Below are positions 17,037 through 25,630 of a stretch of 25,630 bases of DNA, piece after piece. The position numbers and the translations under genes were made by a program. The notes under the pieces are model-generated. The model did not search any database, was not told where the DNA came from, and worked only from the letters and a program-made list of their open reading frames with translations. Position 1 is the stretch's first letter; every line of letters starts with the position of its first letter. Source of the DNA: a virus; the IMG/VR virus record IMGVR_UViG_3300025917_000057, positions 1 through 25,630 of that record; one strand, given 5' to 3'.

Positions 17037-20000
17037 CTAGACGGCCAGCGGCGTCAGCAGCCGACTGCCCGCGCTCTGGACGTAGGCCCCGGTGTCCACG
17101 GCCCGGACGGTGGTCGCCCCGCCCCGCGTAAACTCCTGGGAAATCTCGACAATTCGGAGGATCTGGTTGACGTAGGGGTTGCCGTTCTCCCGCGTCGGGC
17201 CGTAGGGCCAGGTGAAGGCGAAGAGGTCGCCCACGGTGGCATGGATGAGTCGGGGCCCCTTGGTGGTGAACTCCACCTGGCCGCCCTCCACCCGCGTCTC
17301 GAAAGCCTGGCGCGCGAACAGGATGGTCGCCCACTGGGCCAACTGGGTGGCGTCCCGGTGGCCGCGAAGGGTGACCTCCTTGCGGACCTCGCCGTAGGCG
17401 TTGCTGCTCTTGGCATCGAGCAGGGTGTCGTCGGCCAACTGGGCGGTGTAGCGCTGCTCTTGCCAGGAATACTGATAGTTCGCCACCAGGCGGTTGACGA
17501 GTTGCTGGCGGTCGGCGATGAAGGTGACGCCGTCGTCGCCGTCCAGGACATCGCGGTTGGCCACGATGGAGTCGACCAGATCGGACTGGGCGAAGCTGCC
17601 GCCCGGGTCGATCATGATCTGCAACTGGGCCCGGCCCGAGACCCGCCAGAAGCCCATCACGTTGAACAGGATCTCGGTGATCCAGGCTTGCATCTGGCTC
17701 GTGTCGTTGATCACGAAGGCGGTCGACCAGCCCGCCGCGGCCGAGAGGGACTTGGCCTCGGCGAGTGTGGTGGCGTCGAAGTCGGTGGTGGCGTAGCCGC
17801 CGCGCGTGAGCAGGAGGTCCTCTAGCTGGAGGATCGGATCGGTGATGAGGGCCCCGGTGACGCTGCTCATCTTGCCCTTGCCCCGCCACGTGACCTCCCC
17901 GATGGGCTGCTCATCGAAGGCGATCAGCGCGACCTGGGGCCCGCCGCCCAGCGCGACCTGGGGGATCGCGGCGAAGCCGCCCGTCTGGAGCACGTCGTTG
18001 ACGTAGACCTGGTCGATGGACTGGACCGGGTGCATCGCGGCGATGAAGATCCAGGGCGCCGACTGCGTGACCAGTACGGTCGGGATCGGGCCGCGCAGGC
18101 CGCCCGCGCTGAAGTCGCCGTAGACCTCGGGCAGGATGGCCGCGGGACTGGCCGCGGTCGTGTAGAGCCCGGCCAGGATCAGATCGAAGGGACTGCAGAG
18201 CTTCTTGGCCGTGACCGTCCCCGCCGCGGGGGCCGGAGGATTGATCGGTGGACCGTTGACCGACGTGCCCCCGATCGGGGTGCCGAGCGCGGTGGTGGTG
18301 ACGTCGGCGAAGGCTTCCTCGCTCGCGATGCCGAAGGGATTGATGGTGCCCACAGGCGGCCTCACAGTCGGGTTGTCCATGTCGAAGCCGGACGGAATCC
18401 CGGTGGGATGGAGAGTCTGCACCTCGGTGAGAGTCGGCGCGCCCATGGCCTCCGCCCCCGCGATGCTGCTGGGCGAGAGCGTACCGTCCGGGCTCGGGTC
18501 CCCGATCAGGTTGGCGCCGTCCGAGACCACCTCGGCGCTGGCGATGCCGTCCGGGTTGAGGTCGCCCGCCAGCAGGCGCGCCGTCCCGAAGGCCTCCGCG
18601 GAGACGATCCCTGCGGGGTCGACGTCGCCGATGTGCGGGGTGCCGTGCACCTCGCGGGTGGCGATGCCGGTGGGATAGAGCGCCAGGCGCGTGAGGTTCG
18701 GCGTGCCGAACGCTTCTTCGCTTGGGATGCCGGTCGGGCTGAGCGTGCCCGGCGTGGTGACGACGAACTTGAGGAGCTTGCGCGCTTTCGTGTTCGCGGG
18801 CGGCTCGTAGATGACATACGGGTTGCGCGCCAACTGGGCCATATTCGCGTCGCTCAGGACCTCGTGCCAGATCCCGGCCCACTCGTAGTCGGCAATGGCC
18901 CCGAAGATCCCGAAGAAGGTGAAGGCGACGTTGTTCAGGCCCCACTGCTGCTGGACGCCCGAGACGACGTGCTCCAGCAGCACCCCGTCTTCGTCGTAGA
19001 TGAACAGTTCCGGGAACGAGTTAATGACGGGCGCGGTCATTCGCCCGAACACGGTGTAGAAGCGCGTCGTGTTATAGGCGTTGACCGAGTCCACCGTGGC
19101 CGACCCGGAATTGAAGCGGATCAAGTGGGTGGCGGGCGTCAACTGCAGGATGGCGCGGTCGAGCGAGGCGGTGGCAATCCCGAACATGTGGGCATTGCCC
19201 TGGCCAGTGCCGTACCCGAACTTCAGGCCCAGCGTGATTGGCGTGACGCTATAGTCCGCCAGCAGGGTGGGCGGCTGGCTCCGCGTCCCGTCGAGCGCGA
19301 GCGTCTCCGAGGAGTTAATCTGGGCTGATGCGTCGCCCGTCATGTGGACAGTCGGCCCAGTGCGGCTCGGGTTCCCCGGGCTCGGCCCCAGACCGAAGTT
19401 GTAGCCGTTCGTGAAGAACCGCCCAGAGATGGCGTCGCGGAACGGACGGCCGCCGATCGGGTCACCGGTTGGGCCGACGATACGGGGCTCTTCGTTGAAC
19501 GGCAGGTAGCAGCGCAGGGTCCGGACCAGCGGGTGGGAGCGATCGAGCAGCCGCCCCGGCTCCGGTTTGGTCCGCGGGCGGAGGGCCTGGGGCGGGGCGG
19601 GTGGCGTGTAGGGGGGAGGCGGTGTGAAGAGCGCAGCCCGGCGCTCCACCGGGTTGTAGAGTATTTCGTAGGGTTCGGCCGCAATGGCCGACATCACCCC
19701 CGGCGGCAGCACGGCATCCCAGACGCCGACCCATTCCACGTCGCCGGTCATCGGCGCGTTGCTGCGCGAGAGCGCCCCGACGGTGATCTGGTTGAGCCCG
19801 CCCAGGATGTCTACCGGCAGCACCCCCCCGGTGGTCGTCGCACGCTCGACCCGATTGCCGTCCTCGTCGTAGACTTCGATGCTTACGGCCCGGCCGTCGT
19901 ACTGGCCGAAGGCCGTGTAGAAGCGCCCATCGGAGAACTCCTGCGTCGTTCGTGCAGTCGCCAGGCCGCGAGCATGGAAGAAGCTGATCGTGCCATCGGT

Positions 20001-22949
20001 GTGAGCGCTCGACGATGCACCGAGCGACCACCCGATGTTTCCCGCCGCACCATTCGTTTGGAAAATTCCCACCGCGTTCGTCTGAGGGATCGGCAGCCGG
20101 AATTTCGCCGCGACGGTGATCCGGCTGAAGCTCCGGTTGAGGAGCGGGGGCATCTCCGTCGGCGTGAGAGAGAGCTTCGAGAGCATGCCGTGGTCGGTAC
20201 CGTGAAATGCCAGTGCCCACCCGGTGCGGGACGGTACCGAGCCAATCGCGGTGTCACCGAGCACGTTTGTGACGGAGCCGGTCTGGATCAACTGCGTCCG
20301 CCCGACGAGATCATAGAATGGCGTCCGCGAGATGCTTTGCCCGAGGTTCGGCGGGTGCTCGTTCAGTGGCATGAAGTAGATCAGGTCCCGTGCATGCCGA
20401 TGGCGTCGATTGAGCGTCGCGCCTCGGGGTGGCTTGCGGAACCGGGCCGCGCCGCCGATGGCGGGCGGGGGCGCGAACTGGGAGGCGCTGCCGAAGATGG
20501 CCGCGCGTCGGGCGAACCGCTCCTGCACCGGGGGCTGGAAGATCTGGTAGGGGTTCTGGGCCAACTGGGCCATGTCGCTCGTGGACATGTACCGCTTCCA
20601 GATGCCCCACCATTCAGTGGTTGAAAAGGCCCCGAGCCCATTGCTACCAGTGCCGAACCCCAAGACCGACGTCGCGCCCACGGCAGGATAGGCCGTGAGG
20701 GCCCCGGGGGCGCGGACCGATTCAAGCAGAACCCCATCTTCATTGAAAACGTACAGTTCGATGAAATCCCCGACACCATTGACGCGGGCGAACACCGTAT
20801 GGAATGTCCGGTTGTCGCCGTACTCGGCCAGGGCTGCCGCCGTTTGCACTGAAAACACAATCGAGTCGGATACGACGAACCGGATGATGTTCCCGCCAAG
20901 AATTTGGAAGCAGAGATCAGCCGTCAGAGTATGACTGAGCCCGACGACTTCCCCGGTCCCTGCAACGTTGAGACTACCTGCGAATTTTGCCGCAAATGTC
21001 AGAGGATCGGTGGATCGCCAGTTGAGGAGCGTGGAGGGTTGGTTCGGGATACCCGCAACCGTATTAATCTTCCCGGCCGTTGATCCATCGAGCTTCAACG
21101 TCTTGCCGGTGCGACTCGGCGGACCGTCGGTCACCCCATTCAAGCTGGTGCCCGTATAGAAGGGGGTGTTGGTGACCTGATCATAGATCGCCGATGGACG
21201 GAGGGTGCCACGCTGGGCCTGGTTCAGCGTGACGTGCATCTTCAGGCCCTGGGTCAACGGGTGGCGCCAGTTGAGGATGGTCCCTGGGACAGGCTGCAGA
21301 GCACGGACCGTCTGTTCGGCCCCAATGCCCTGGCTGTAGGGGGCCGGGACCGGACTCTGGACAATCCGTGTCGCATTCCCGAGTCGACCCTTCTTGAAGA
21401 ACTGCCAGGGGTCGCGGACCCAGGAGCGGACCTTCGCCTGATCCCACTCGGCGTCGAGGAGGGCGAAGAAGATGTAGTTGTTCAGGTCGCCCGTGACCGT
21501 GCCGCCGTTGGCGAGTCGGTTCAGGTAGAAAGCTTCGCCAGGGCCCTCCTGCCGTTCGCCCGCAGTCGGGTGGGTTGACCCGACGTCGATGCCGTTCCGG
21601 TAGATGTGGGCACCTTCGGTCGGCCCGGCCACGAAGGCCCACGCCTCAGGGTCCGTGATCCCGAGCGCGGCATTGATATTGGTCGACATGTTGACGGAAC
21701 CGCCCCAGCGGAAGGTGATGACGTTGGTCCCGGAGCCGGTCTGGGCCGAGAAGGCCGTGTTATCGCCCGCGGTGTTGTTCAGACCGAACAGGGCCGCACT
21801 GCGGACGGTCGTATCCGTCTTCGCCCGGATGAGGAGGACGGTGACGCGCCTGCGCGGAATGATGATGTCGTTACCGTCGGTGCCGAGCGTGAGGAAGTCA
21901 CCTGCGGCGCGGGCGCGCCAGGCCAGGCTCCCCCGGCTGGCATCCCAGACCGGCGTGCCGCTGACCGTGGGCGTGACGTTCCGCGCGTAGTCGACCGGGG
22001 TTCCGTTGCCCTCGAAGAAGGGCACGCAGATGAGCATCCCCTGCGTGAGCGGATGCTGCCGGTCGAGTTCGAGCGTGCGGTCGGTCGGCTTGGTGGGCGG
22101 CAGCCAGGTCTGGCGCCGCCGGGCGATGGCGGGGGTGATGGACTCGGGCTTGGGGGACGGGTTGAGCCAAGCCGCCGGACGCTTGAGCCCCTGCCCCGTG
22201 CTGGGCATGAAGAGGTCGTAGGGCTCGCCGCCCAGGTGGGCGCAGTCCTCTGTGCTCAGGACATCATTCCAGACACCGACCCACTCGACGGAGCCGGTCA
22301 TCGTACTGAAGCCAGCGTTTAGTGATCCAATGTTGAGGAGTTCGGTGACGTTGGTGAGAGGGCCGGTACTCCCGCCAGTCGTCTTGATCTCGCGAATGCC
22401 GCCATTCTCATCGAGGATGACGAGGCGCCCACTCCGCCCATCCCAGCTTCCGAAGATGGTGTACCAGCCTCCGGTGTAGCCGGTCGTGTCGGAGCTAACC
22501 GTTCCATTGGAAGTGGAAAAAATAATTCCCGTCGAACTGAACCGAAAATCGAAATGCGTGCGCAGCAAATTCCCAGCCGACTTCGTCAGGAAGATGTCGT
22601 TGGCTCCTTCGCCCCGCACCTTGATGCCGACCGTCAGGCGATCGGCAACGCTAATCAAAGATGGCGGCAGTCCAACTGGAATCCCACCATTGCTGACCCC
22701 GGCAAATCTGAGCCCGGGTCCGGTCTGACTGGGAAAGTGGCTGGCAAGCGGACTACTGGTGAGGCCGGGCTGGAACTGGAACCCCATCGCCGCATCACGA
22801 AACAGGGCGCGGTTGAGCCCTGTCCCCGCTGGTTTGAGGTGGAGTTCCTGGAAGCAGGTATAGAACCGCAGGGCCCGGACAAGCGGGTGGCTCCGGTCCA
22901 GGAGCACCCCGCGTGCCGGACGCAGCCGCGATGTGACGCCGAGCTTCAT
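17037..22949 (-). CDS. Giant modular tail protein: five lectin-like modules, repeat linker, tail-tip hub-like C-terminus
   Basis: 1970 residues. Five modules of 240-290 residues begin near residues 15, 290, 550, 840 and 1130, each with a header like LDRSHPLV or LNWRHPLTQG and a footer like EWVGVWxxVLS ... PYxIFxP; composition and strand pattern fit LamG/concanavalin-type sugar-binding domains. Residues about 1399-1545 are PxGIxSxEAFG repeats. The C-terminal 390 residues (LQLEDLLLTRGGY, ITEILFNVMGFWRVSG, QLVNRLVANYQYSW) resemble tail-tip hub proteins of the lambda J type. Likely role: receptor recognition at the tail tip. The ATG at 22949 has only a weak, very close GAGG. It lies in frame with the gene upstream, separated by one TAG. 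Confidence 0.85.
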   Translation of the reverse strand: MKLGVTSRLRPARGVLLDRSHPLVRALRFYTCFQELHLKPAGTGLNRALFRDAAMGFQFQPGLTSSPLASHFPSQTGPGLRFAGVSNGGIPVGLPPSLISVADRLTVGIKVRGEGANDIFLTKSAGNLLRTHFDFRFSSTGIIFSTSNGTVSSDTTGYTGGWYTIFGSWDGRSGRLVILDENGGIREIKTTGGSTGPLTNVTELLNIGSLNAGFSTMTGSVEWVGVWNDVLSTEDCAHLGGEPYDLFMPSTGQGLKRPAAWLNPSPKPESITPAIARRRQTWLPPTKPTDRTLELDRQHPLTQGMLICVPFFEGNGTPVDYARNVTPTVSGTPVWDASRGSLAWRARAAGDFLTLGTDGNDIIIPRRRVTVLLIRAKTDTTVRSAALFGLNNTAGDNTAFSAQTGSGTNVITFRWGGSVNMSTNINAALGITDPEAWAFVAGPTEGAHIYRNGIDVGSTHPTAGERQEGPGEAFYLNRLANGGTVTGDLNNYIFFALLDAEWDQAKVRSWVRDPWQFFKKGRLGNATRIVQSPVPAPYSQGIGAEQTVRALQPVPGTILNWRHPLTQGLKMHVTLNQAQRGTLRPSAIYDQVTNTPFYTGTSLNGVTDGPPSRTGKTLKLDGSTAGKINTVAGIPNQPSTLLNWRSTDPLTFAAKFAGSLNVAGTGEVVGLSHTLTADLCFQILGGNIIRFVVSDSIVFSVQTAAALAEYGDNRTFHTVFARVNGVGDFIELYVFNEDGVLLESVRAPGALTAYPAVGATSVLGFGTGSNGLGAFSTTEWWGIWKRYMSTSDMAQLAQNPYQIFQPPVQERFARRAAIFGSASQFAPPPAIGGAARFRKPPRGATLNRRHRHARDLIYFMPLNEHPPNLGQSISRTPFYDLVGRTQLIQTGSVTNVLGDTAIGSVPSRTGWALAFHGTDHGMLSKLSLTPTEMPPLLNRSFSRITVAAKFRLPIPQTNAVGIFQTNGAAGNIGWSLGASSSAHTDGTISFFHARGLATARTTQEFSDGRFYTAFGQYDGRAVSIEVYDEDGNRVERATTTGGVLPVDILGGLNQITVGALSRSNAPMTGDVEWVGVWDAVLPPGVMSAIAAEPYEILYNPVERRAALFTPPPPYTPPAPPQALRPRTKPEPGRLLDRSHPLVRTLRCYLPFNEEPRIVGPTGDPIGGRPFRDAISGRFFTNGYNFGLGPSPGNPSRTGPTVHMTGDASAQINSSETLALDGTRSQPPTLLADYSVTPITLGLKFGYGTGQGNAHMFGIATASLDRAILQLTPATHLIRFNSGSATVDSVNAYNTTRFYTVFGRMTAPVINSFPELFIYDEDGVLLEHVVSGVQQQWGLNNVAFTFFGIFGAIADYEWAGIWHEVLSDANMAQLARNPYVIYEPPANTKARKLLKFVVTTPGTLSPTGIPSEEAFGTPNLTRLALYPTGIATREVHGTPHIGDVDPAGIVSAEAFGTARLLAGDLNPDGIASAEVVSDGANLIGDPSPDGTLSPSSIAGAEAMGAPTLTEVQTLHPTGIPSGFDMDNPTVRPPVGTINPFGIASEEAFADVTTTALGTPIGGTSVNGPPINPPAPAAGTVTAKKLCSPFDLILAGLYTTAASPAAILPEVYGDFSAGGLRGPIPTVLVTQSAPWIFIAAMHPVQSIDQVYVNDVLQTGGFAAIPQVALGGGPQVALIAFDEQPIGEVTWRGKGKMSSVTGALITDPILQLEDLLLTRGGYATTDFDATTLAEAKSLSAAAGWSTAFVINDTSQMQAWITEILFNVMGFWRVSGRAQLQIMIDPGGSFAQSDLVDSIVANRDVLDGDDGVTFIADRQQLVNRLVANYQYSWQEQRYTAQLADDTLLDAKSSNAYGEVRKEVTLRGHRDATQLAQWATILFARQAFETRVEGGQVEFTTKGPRLIHATVGDLFAFTWPYGPTRENGNPYVNQILRIVEISQEFTRGGATTVRAVDTGAYVQSAGSRLLTPLAV
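18310..18753 (-). repeat. PxGIxSxEAFG protein repeat tract
   Basis: Within the tail protein (residues about 1399-1545) the motif recurs at intervals of about 20 residues: SPTGIPSEEAFGTPNL, YPTGIATREVHGTPHI, DPAGIVSAEAFGTARL, NPDGIASAEVV, SPSSIAGAEAMGAPTL, HPTGIPSGFDM and NPFGIASEEAFADV. Such short repeats occur in phage tail proteins as flexible linkers. Seven units with growing divergence can be seen. Confidence 0.8.
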
Positions 22950-22961
22950 CGCCTCGCCGGA

Positions 22962-23336
22962 CTACGCGATGTTGAAGGCGGAGATGACCTCCTGCGTGAG
23001 CACGAAGAACGTGGTGCTGGGCGAGGACGACTGGATCTGAATGGCGTACTGCCCCGTGGTCAGGCGGAGCGAGGCCACCTTGTTCACGCTCGCGGTGGCC
23101 GGGATGCTCGCCGCCGCGATCGGCTCGGTGTCGTAGGTGGCGCCCCCGTCGTTCGACGGGTAGGCGAAGACCGCCGCCGCGAGGGAGACGTTCGAGCCGT
23201 AGCGGACCCCGAGCGGGATCTGGATCTCCCAGCCCGCGGTGAGGTTCACGGTCACGGTGAGCGACTGCCCGTGACTGATGAAGCCGCCCGCATTGAGGGT
23301 GGCGACCCAGGCCTTGATAGCGGTGGCGACGGACAT
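22962..23336 (-). CDS. 124-residue structural-type protein upstream of tail gene
   Basis: ATG at 23336 with AAAGGAGG directly behind the stop of the glycosyltransferase gene. The sequence is rich in Ala, Ser, Thr and strands: SLTVTVNLTAGWEIQIPLGVRYG (25-47), AAVFAYPSNDGGATYD, ASLRLTTGQYAIQIQSSSPSTTFFVLTQEVISAFNIA. A beta-sandwich of the kind found in tail or baseplate decoration proteins is likely. It ends in TAG (22962-22964), followed in the same frame by four codons and the ATG of the 1970-residue gene. Confidence 0.77.
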   Translation of the reverse strand: MSVATAIKAWVATLNAGGFISHGQSLTVTVNLTAGWEIQIPLGVRYGSNVSLAAAVFAYPSNDGGATYDTEPIAAASIPATASVNKVASLRLTTGQYAIQIQSSSPSTTFFVLTQEVISAFNIA

Positions 23337-23349
23337 GGTCCTGCCTCCT

Positions 23350-24042
23350 TTACGCGAAGCCGCCGACTTCCACGCGCCGATCGGCCGGGATGTCGGGGGC
23401 GATGTAGGTGTCGAGCCCGAAGGGGCGAATCTCCAGGTGCCGCGACTCGATATGGGGCGCAGCGTAGACGGGGATGTCGAGCAGCCGACAGCGCTTGAAG
23501 AAGGAGTGGTCCTCGCCGAAGGGGGGCAAGATGTCGAAGGGCCCGCACTTGAGTTCCGCGCGGATGCGCTCGAAGACGTGCCGCCGGACCAGGAGGGCCC
23601 CACCCCCCGCCGAGCCCACCTGGATCAGCTTGGCGTCGCGGTCCCAGTCCCCGATGGGTTCGAGGCCGGTGCCGTCCGCGTTCCACTGGTAGAGCACGGG
23701 CGAGTTGGGCGGGGTGCGGTGGCAGTAGACGCCGCAGATGACCGGGATCTCGGCCTGGCCCATGAGCGTCACCAGGCGCACGGCCAGGTCCGGGTCGGGC
23801 ACGTGGTCGGTATCGAGCATGAGCAGCCAGTCGCCCAACATGCGCTCGACCAGGCTATTGCGGGCGAAGCTGTGGAAGCTCACCGTGGCCTTGTCCAGGT
23901 GCACGTACTCCCCGGGGTTGCAGAGGGCCTCGGCGTTGTACTGGATCATCTGGCCCCAGGCCCACGTGAAGGGCTCCAGCAGGGCGGGCAGGCCGCCGAG
24001 ATAGGCCATCGTGCCGATGGGACGGTTGTGGAACAGGGTCAT
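23350..24042 (-). CDS. GT-A type glycosyltransferase (family 2-like)
   Basis: 230 residues, ATG at 24042 overlapping the preceding stop (ATGA). ARNSLVERMLGDWLLMLDTDHVPDPD has the D77-T-D79 motif that binds the metal and nucleotide sugar, GSAGGGALLVRRHVFE (143-158) fits the acceptor side, and G176-E-D-H-S-F-F is the catalytic-base region typical of GT2-like folds. It would transfer a sugar from a nucleotide-sugar donor in the cytoplasm. Beside tail genes this suggests glycosylation of virion proteins or changes to host surface sugars; the acceptor cannot be read from sequence. Ends in TAA. Confidence 0.85.
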   Translation of the reverse strand: MTLFHNRPIGTMAYLGGLPALLEPFTWAWGQMIQYNAEALCNPGEYVHLDKATVSFHSFARNSLVERMLGDWLLMLDTDHVPDPDLAVRLVTLMGQAEIPVICGVYCHRTPPNSPVLYQWNADGTGLEPIGDWDRDAKLIQVGSAGGGALLVRRHVFERIRAELKCGPFDILPPFGEDHSFFKRCRLLDIPVYAAPHIESRHLEIRPFGLDTYIAPDIPADRRVEVGGFA

Positions 24043-25630
24043 GGCTTCCTCGCGATCACGCCGATGCCGTCGGCGAAGTTGTAATCGAGGACCTCATCGC
24101 GCTCGACGGTGAGCCCCGCCGCCACGCAGCGCGTCCGCAGGCCCTCCAGCGTGACGCGGTCGCCGTGGAAGGCGTGGACGCCGGGGGCATAGAGTTCGGC
24201 GCCCGTGGCGCCCGGCGACTGCTCGGCCGCCTCCCGCGGATCGAAGGGGCAGGTGATCAGCAGGCGCCCGCCCGGCTTGAGCACCTCGGCTGCCGCCGCG
24301 ATGGCCGCCGCCTGGTCCCCGGGCTCCATGTGCTCCAGGATGTCGCCCAGGATCGCGGTGTCGAAGCGCCCGAGGTGGGCCGGGAACGGGGTCCGCGCGT
24401 CCCAGAAGACGTGCGCCGCATTGGGCTCGCCCGTCGTCGGGTTCTCGGCGGTCACGTCCACGTTGACGGCCCCGCGCTTGGCGAAGCCGGTCGGGTCGGA
24501 GGCGCAGCCGATGTTGAGGATGCGGCCCGTCGCATGCTTGTGCTGGAAGCAGAACTGCGCGGGGACCATCGGCCGCCCGAGCAGCGCGCACTCCCACTGA
24601 TCCACCCACCGCTCCCAGTTGTGGACGCTCCGCGCCCAGGCCATCATCGGCCCGCGGATGCGGTCCTGGAGCCCGGGCGTCGTCGTCAACTGGTAGAGGG
24701 CCTTCACGTACCGGGCGCGGGTCAGCGGGTCCATGGCCGGGCTGCCGTCGAGCCGCACCCCGTGGGCCACGTTGTCGGTCAGGGCCCAGAGCGGGCGCGT
24801 GATCGGGATGGCGCCGAGGGCTTGCGCCTCCATGCACGTGATGCAGGAGGTCTCCGTGAAGTCCGTGGGGTAGCACCAGAGCCCGGCCGAGAGCCACTCG
24901 CGGTAGAGATCGACCTGGCTGATCCGCCCCCGCCACTGCACGCCGGGCTGCTGGAGCAGGCGGTCGAGCTTACTCTTGAGCCCGGAGAACTGGAGCTTGG
25001 CCCAGGCGCTGCCCTGCGCCAGGAGCTTCTCGATGTTGTTCATCCCGTAGAAGACGTGCAGTTCCAGATCGGGCACGAGTTCGCGGGCTCGGCCGAAGAT
25101 GTCGAGCAGCGTCACGAGCCCGCGATCCGGCGAAGACGCATAGATGAGCTTCTTCGGGTTCCGGACGGGCGCCCCAGCGGCTTCGATCTCGCGCGCCAGG
25201 TCGACCTTCACCCCGTTCGAGGTGAACCAGAGCTTGCCGTCGAGGTACGGGGCCGAGGCCTGCAGGTGGGCCACGTGGTCCTGACAGAGGGCCAGCACTC
25301 GGTCGAGCTTCGCCGCGCGCGCGGGCGTCATCGTCGGGTACCAGGTGTCTTGGCACATGAGCCAGCGCGGCTGCGCGGGGCGGCGCGGGCCGAACTGGTC
25401 CAGCACGTCGGGCGCGCGGTAGATGATCCAGAGCCCGTCCTGCGAGAAGTCGGCCTCGCTGTAGTGCTTCCAGAACGTGCCGCGCCACTCGCCCGGGCAG
25501 TCCGGCGGGATCGGGGCGTAGGAGAGGACCTCGTGGCCGCGGCGCGCCAGCCGCCAGGCCATCTCGACGTGCGAGGTCTCCGAGCCGCCGATGCCGCGCT
25601 CGACCGACGCCCGCCATCCCAGTCCTCGAA
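24039..25630 (-). CDS. GT-B glycosyltransferase fused to methyltransferase, 5' end outside window
   Basis: The frame stays open beyond the ATG at 25562 to the window edge and there encodes GIGGSETSHVEMAWRLARRGHEV, the normal N-terminal donor loop of GT4-like enzymes, so the true start is outside. The GT part shows YASSPDRGLVTLLDIF (141-156, counted from the Met at 25562) and the E-x7-E motif E237 ... E245 in a CITCMEAQALGAIPI context. After about residue 345 an SAM-methyltransferase domain begins: ILNIGCASDP (motif I, 348-357), FDTAILGDILEHM and LKPGGRLLITCPF. It would add a sugar and methylate it or a neighbouring group. Stop overlaps the next gene. Confidence 0.85.
   Translation of the reverse strand, partial: RGLGWRASVERGIGGSETSHVEMAWRLARRGHEVLSYAPIPPDCPGEWRGTFWKHYSEADFSQDGLWIIYRAPDVLDQFGPRRPAQPRWLMCQDTWYPTMTPARAAKLDRVLALCQDHVAHLQASAPYLDGKLWFTSNGVKVDLAREIEAAGAPVRNPKKLIYASSPDRGLVTLLDIFGRARELVPDLELHVFYGMNNIEKLLAQGSAWAKLQFSGLKSKLDRLLQQPGVQWRGRISQVDLYREWLSAGLWCYPTDFTETSCITCMEAQALGAIPITRPLWALTDNVAHGVRLDGSPAMDPLTRARYVKALYQLTTTPGLQDRIRGPMMAWARSVHNWERWVDQWECALLGRPMVPAQFCFQHKHATGRILNIGCASDPTGFAKRGAVNVDVTAENPTTGEPNAAHVFWDARTPFPAHLGRFDTAILGDILEHMEPGDQAAAIAAAAEVLKPGGRLLITCPFDPREAAEQSPGATGAELYAPGVHAFHGDRVTLEGLRTRCVAAGLTVERDEVLDYNFADGIGVIARKP

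Noticed and set aside
1-25630. Phage-wide recoding of TAG as a sense codon
   Set aside because: Several genes (4418, 16208, 17037) end sensibly in TAG and the 1970-residue frame contains no internal TAG, so systematic recoding is not supported; only local readthrough remains possible.

Overview
The window reads as a GC-rich piece of a tailed double-stranded DNA phage or prophage (Caudoviricetes-like) of unknown host. The evidence is a late block with a giant modular tail protein, a holin-like protein and spanin-like membrane and lipoprotein genes, and a long early-type region of about 50 tiny, tightly packed, mostly unrecognised genes joined by ATGA stop/start overlaps. No replication, packaging, capsid, integrase, tRNA or CRISPR feature is visible. 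Genes run off both ends.

Layout. (1) 1-4257, minus strand: 17 small genes, many with Cys/His zinc-ribbon patterns, in four transcription units. (2) 4258-4347: a divergent switch region holding a 6+6 bp inverted repeat. (3) 4348-15496, plus strand: about 36 small genes; the first two thirds are divided into units by five promoters. The only confident enzyme is a HAD-family 5'(3')-deoxyribonucleotidase-like protein (8503-9057). Towards the right come a one-helix membrane protein, a lipoprotein, and a pair of adjacent genes sharing the same first nine residues. (4) 15388-25630, mainly minus strand: small lysis-type membrane proteins, a holin-like protein, a 1970-residue tail protein, a 124-residue structural protein, a GT-A glycosyltransferase, and a GT-B glycosyltransferase fused to a methyltransferase. 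One plus-strand gene (16208-16495) sits alone inside this minus-strand block and ends at a strong hairpin.

How it works together. The most striking system is a family of nine near-identical 28-bp promoter elements, four on the minus strand and five on the plus strand, each directly in front of a small-gene unit. Each has an extended -10 box (TGC before TAnnnT), a 16-bp spacer and a threefold GAC repeat at 6-bp steps; eight also have a TTGAC -35 box. At five sites the TGA inside the -35 box is also the stop codon of the gene upstream, so the element closes one unit and opens the next. Two leaders share a 34-nt block with a hairpin. This looks like a coordinated early regulon built from exchangeable cassettes.

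The right end looks like a receptor-binding and surface-glycan module. The tail protein carries five lectin-like (LamG-type) modules, then a PxGIxSxEAFG repeat linker, then a tail-tip hub-like C-terminal core, and lies beside two sugar-transferring enzymes. In-frame amber codons at 1224-1226 and 22962-22964 are worth checking as nonsense mutations, sequence errors or readthrough sites.
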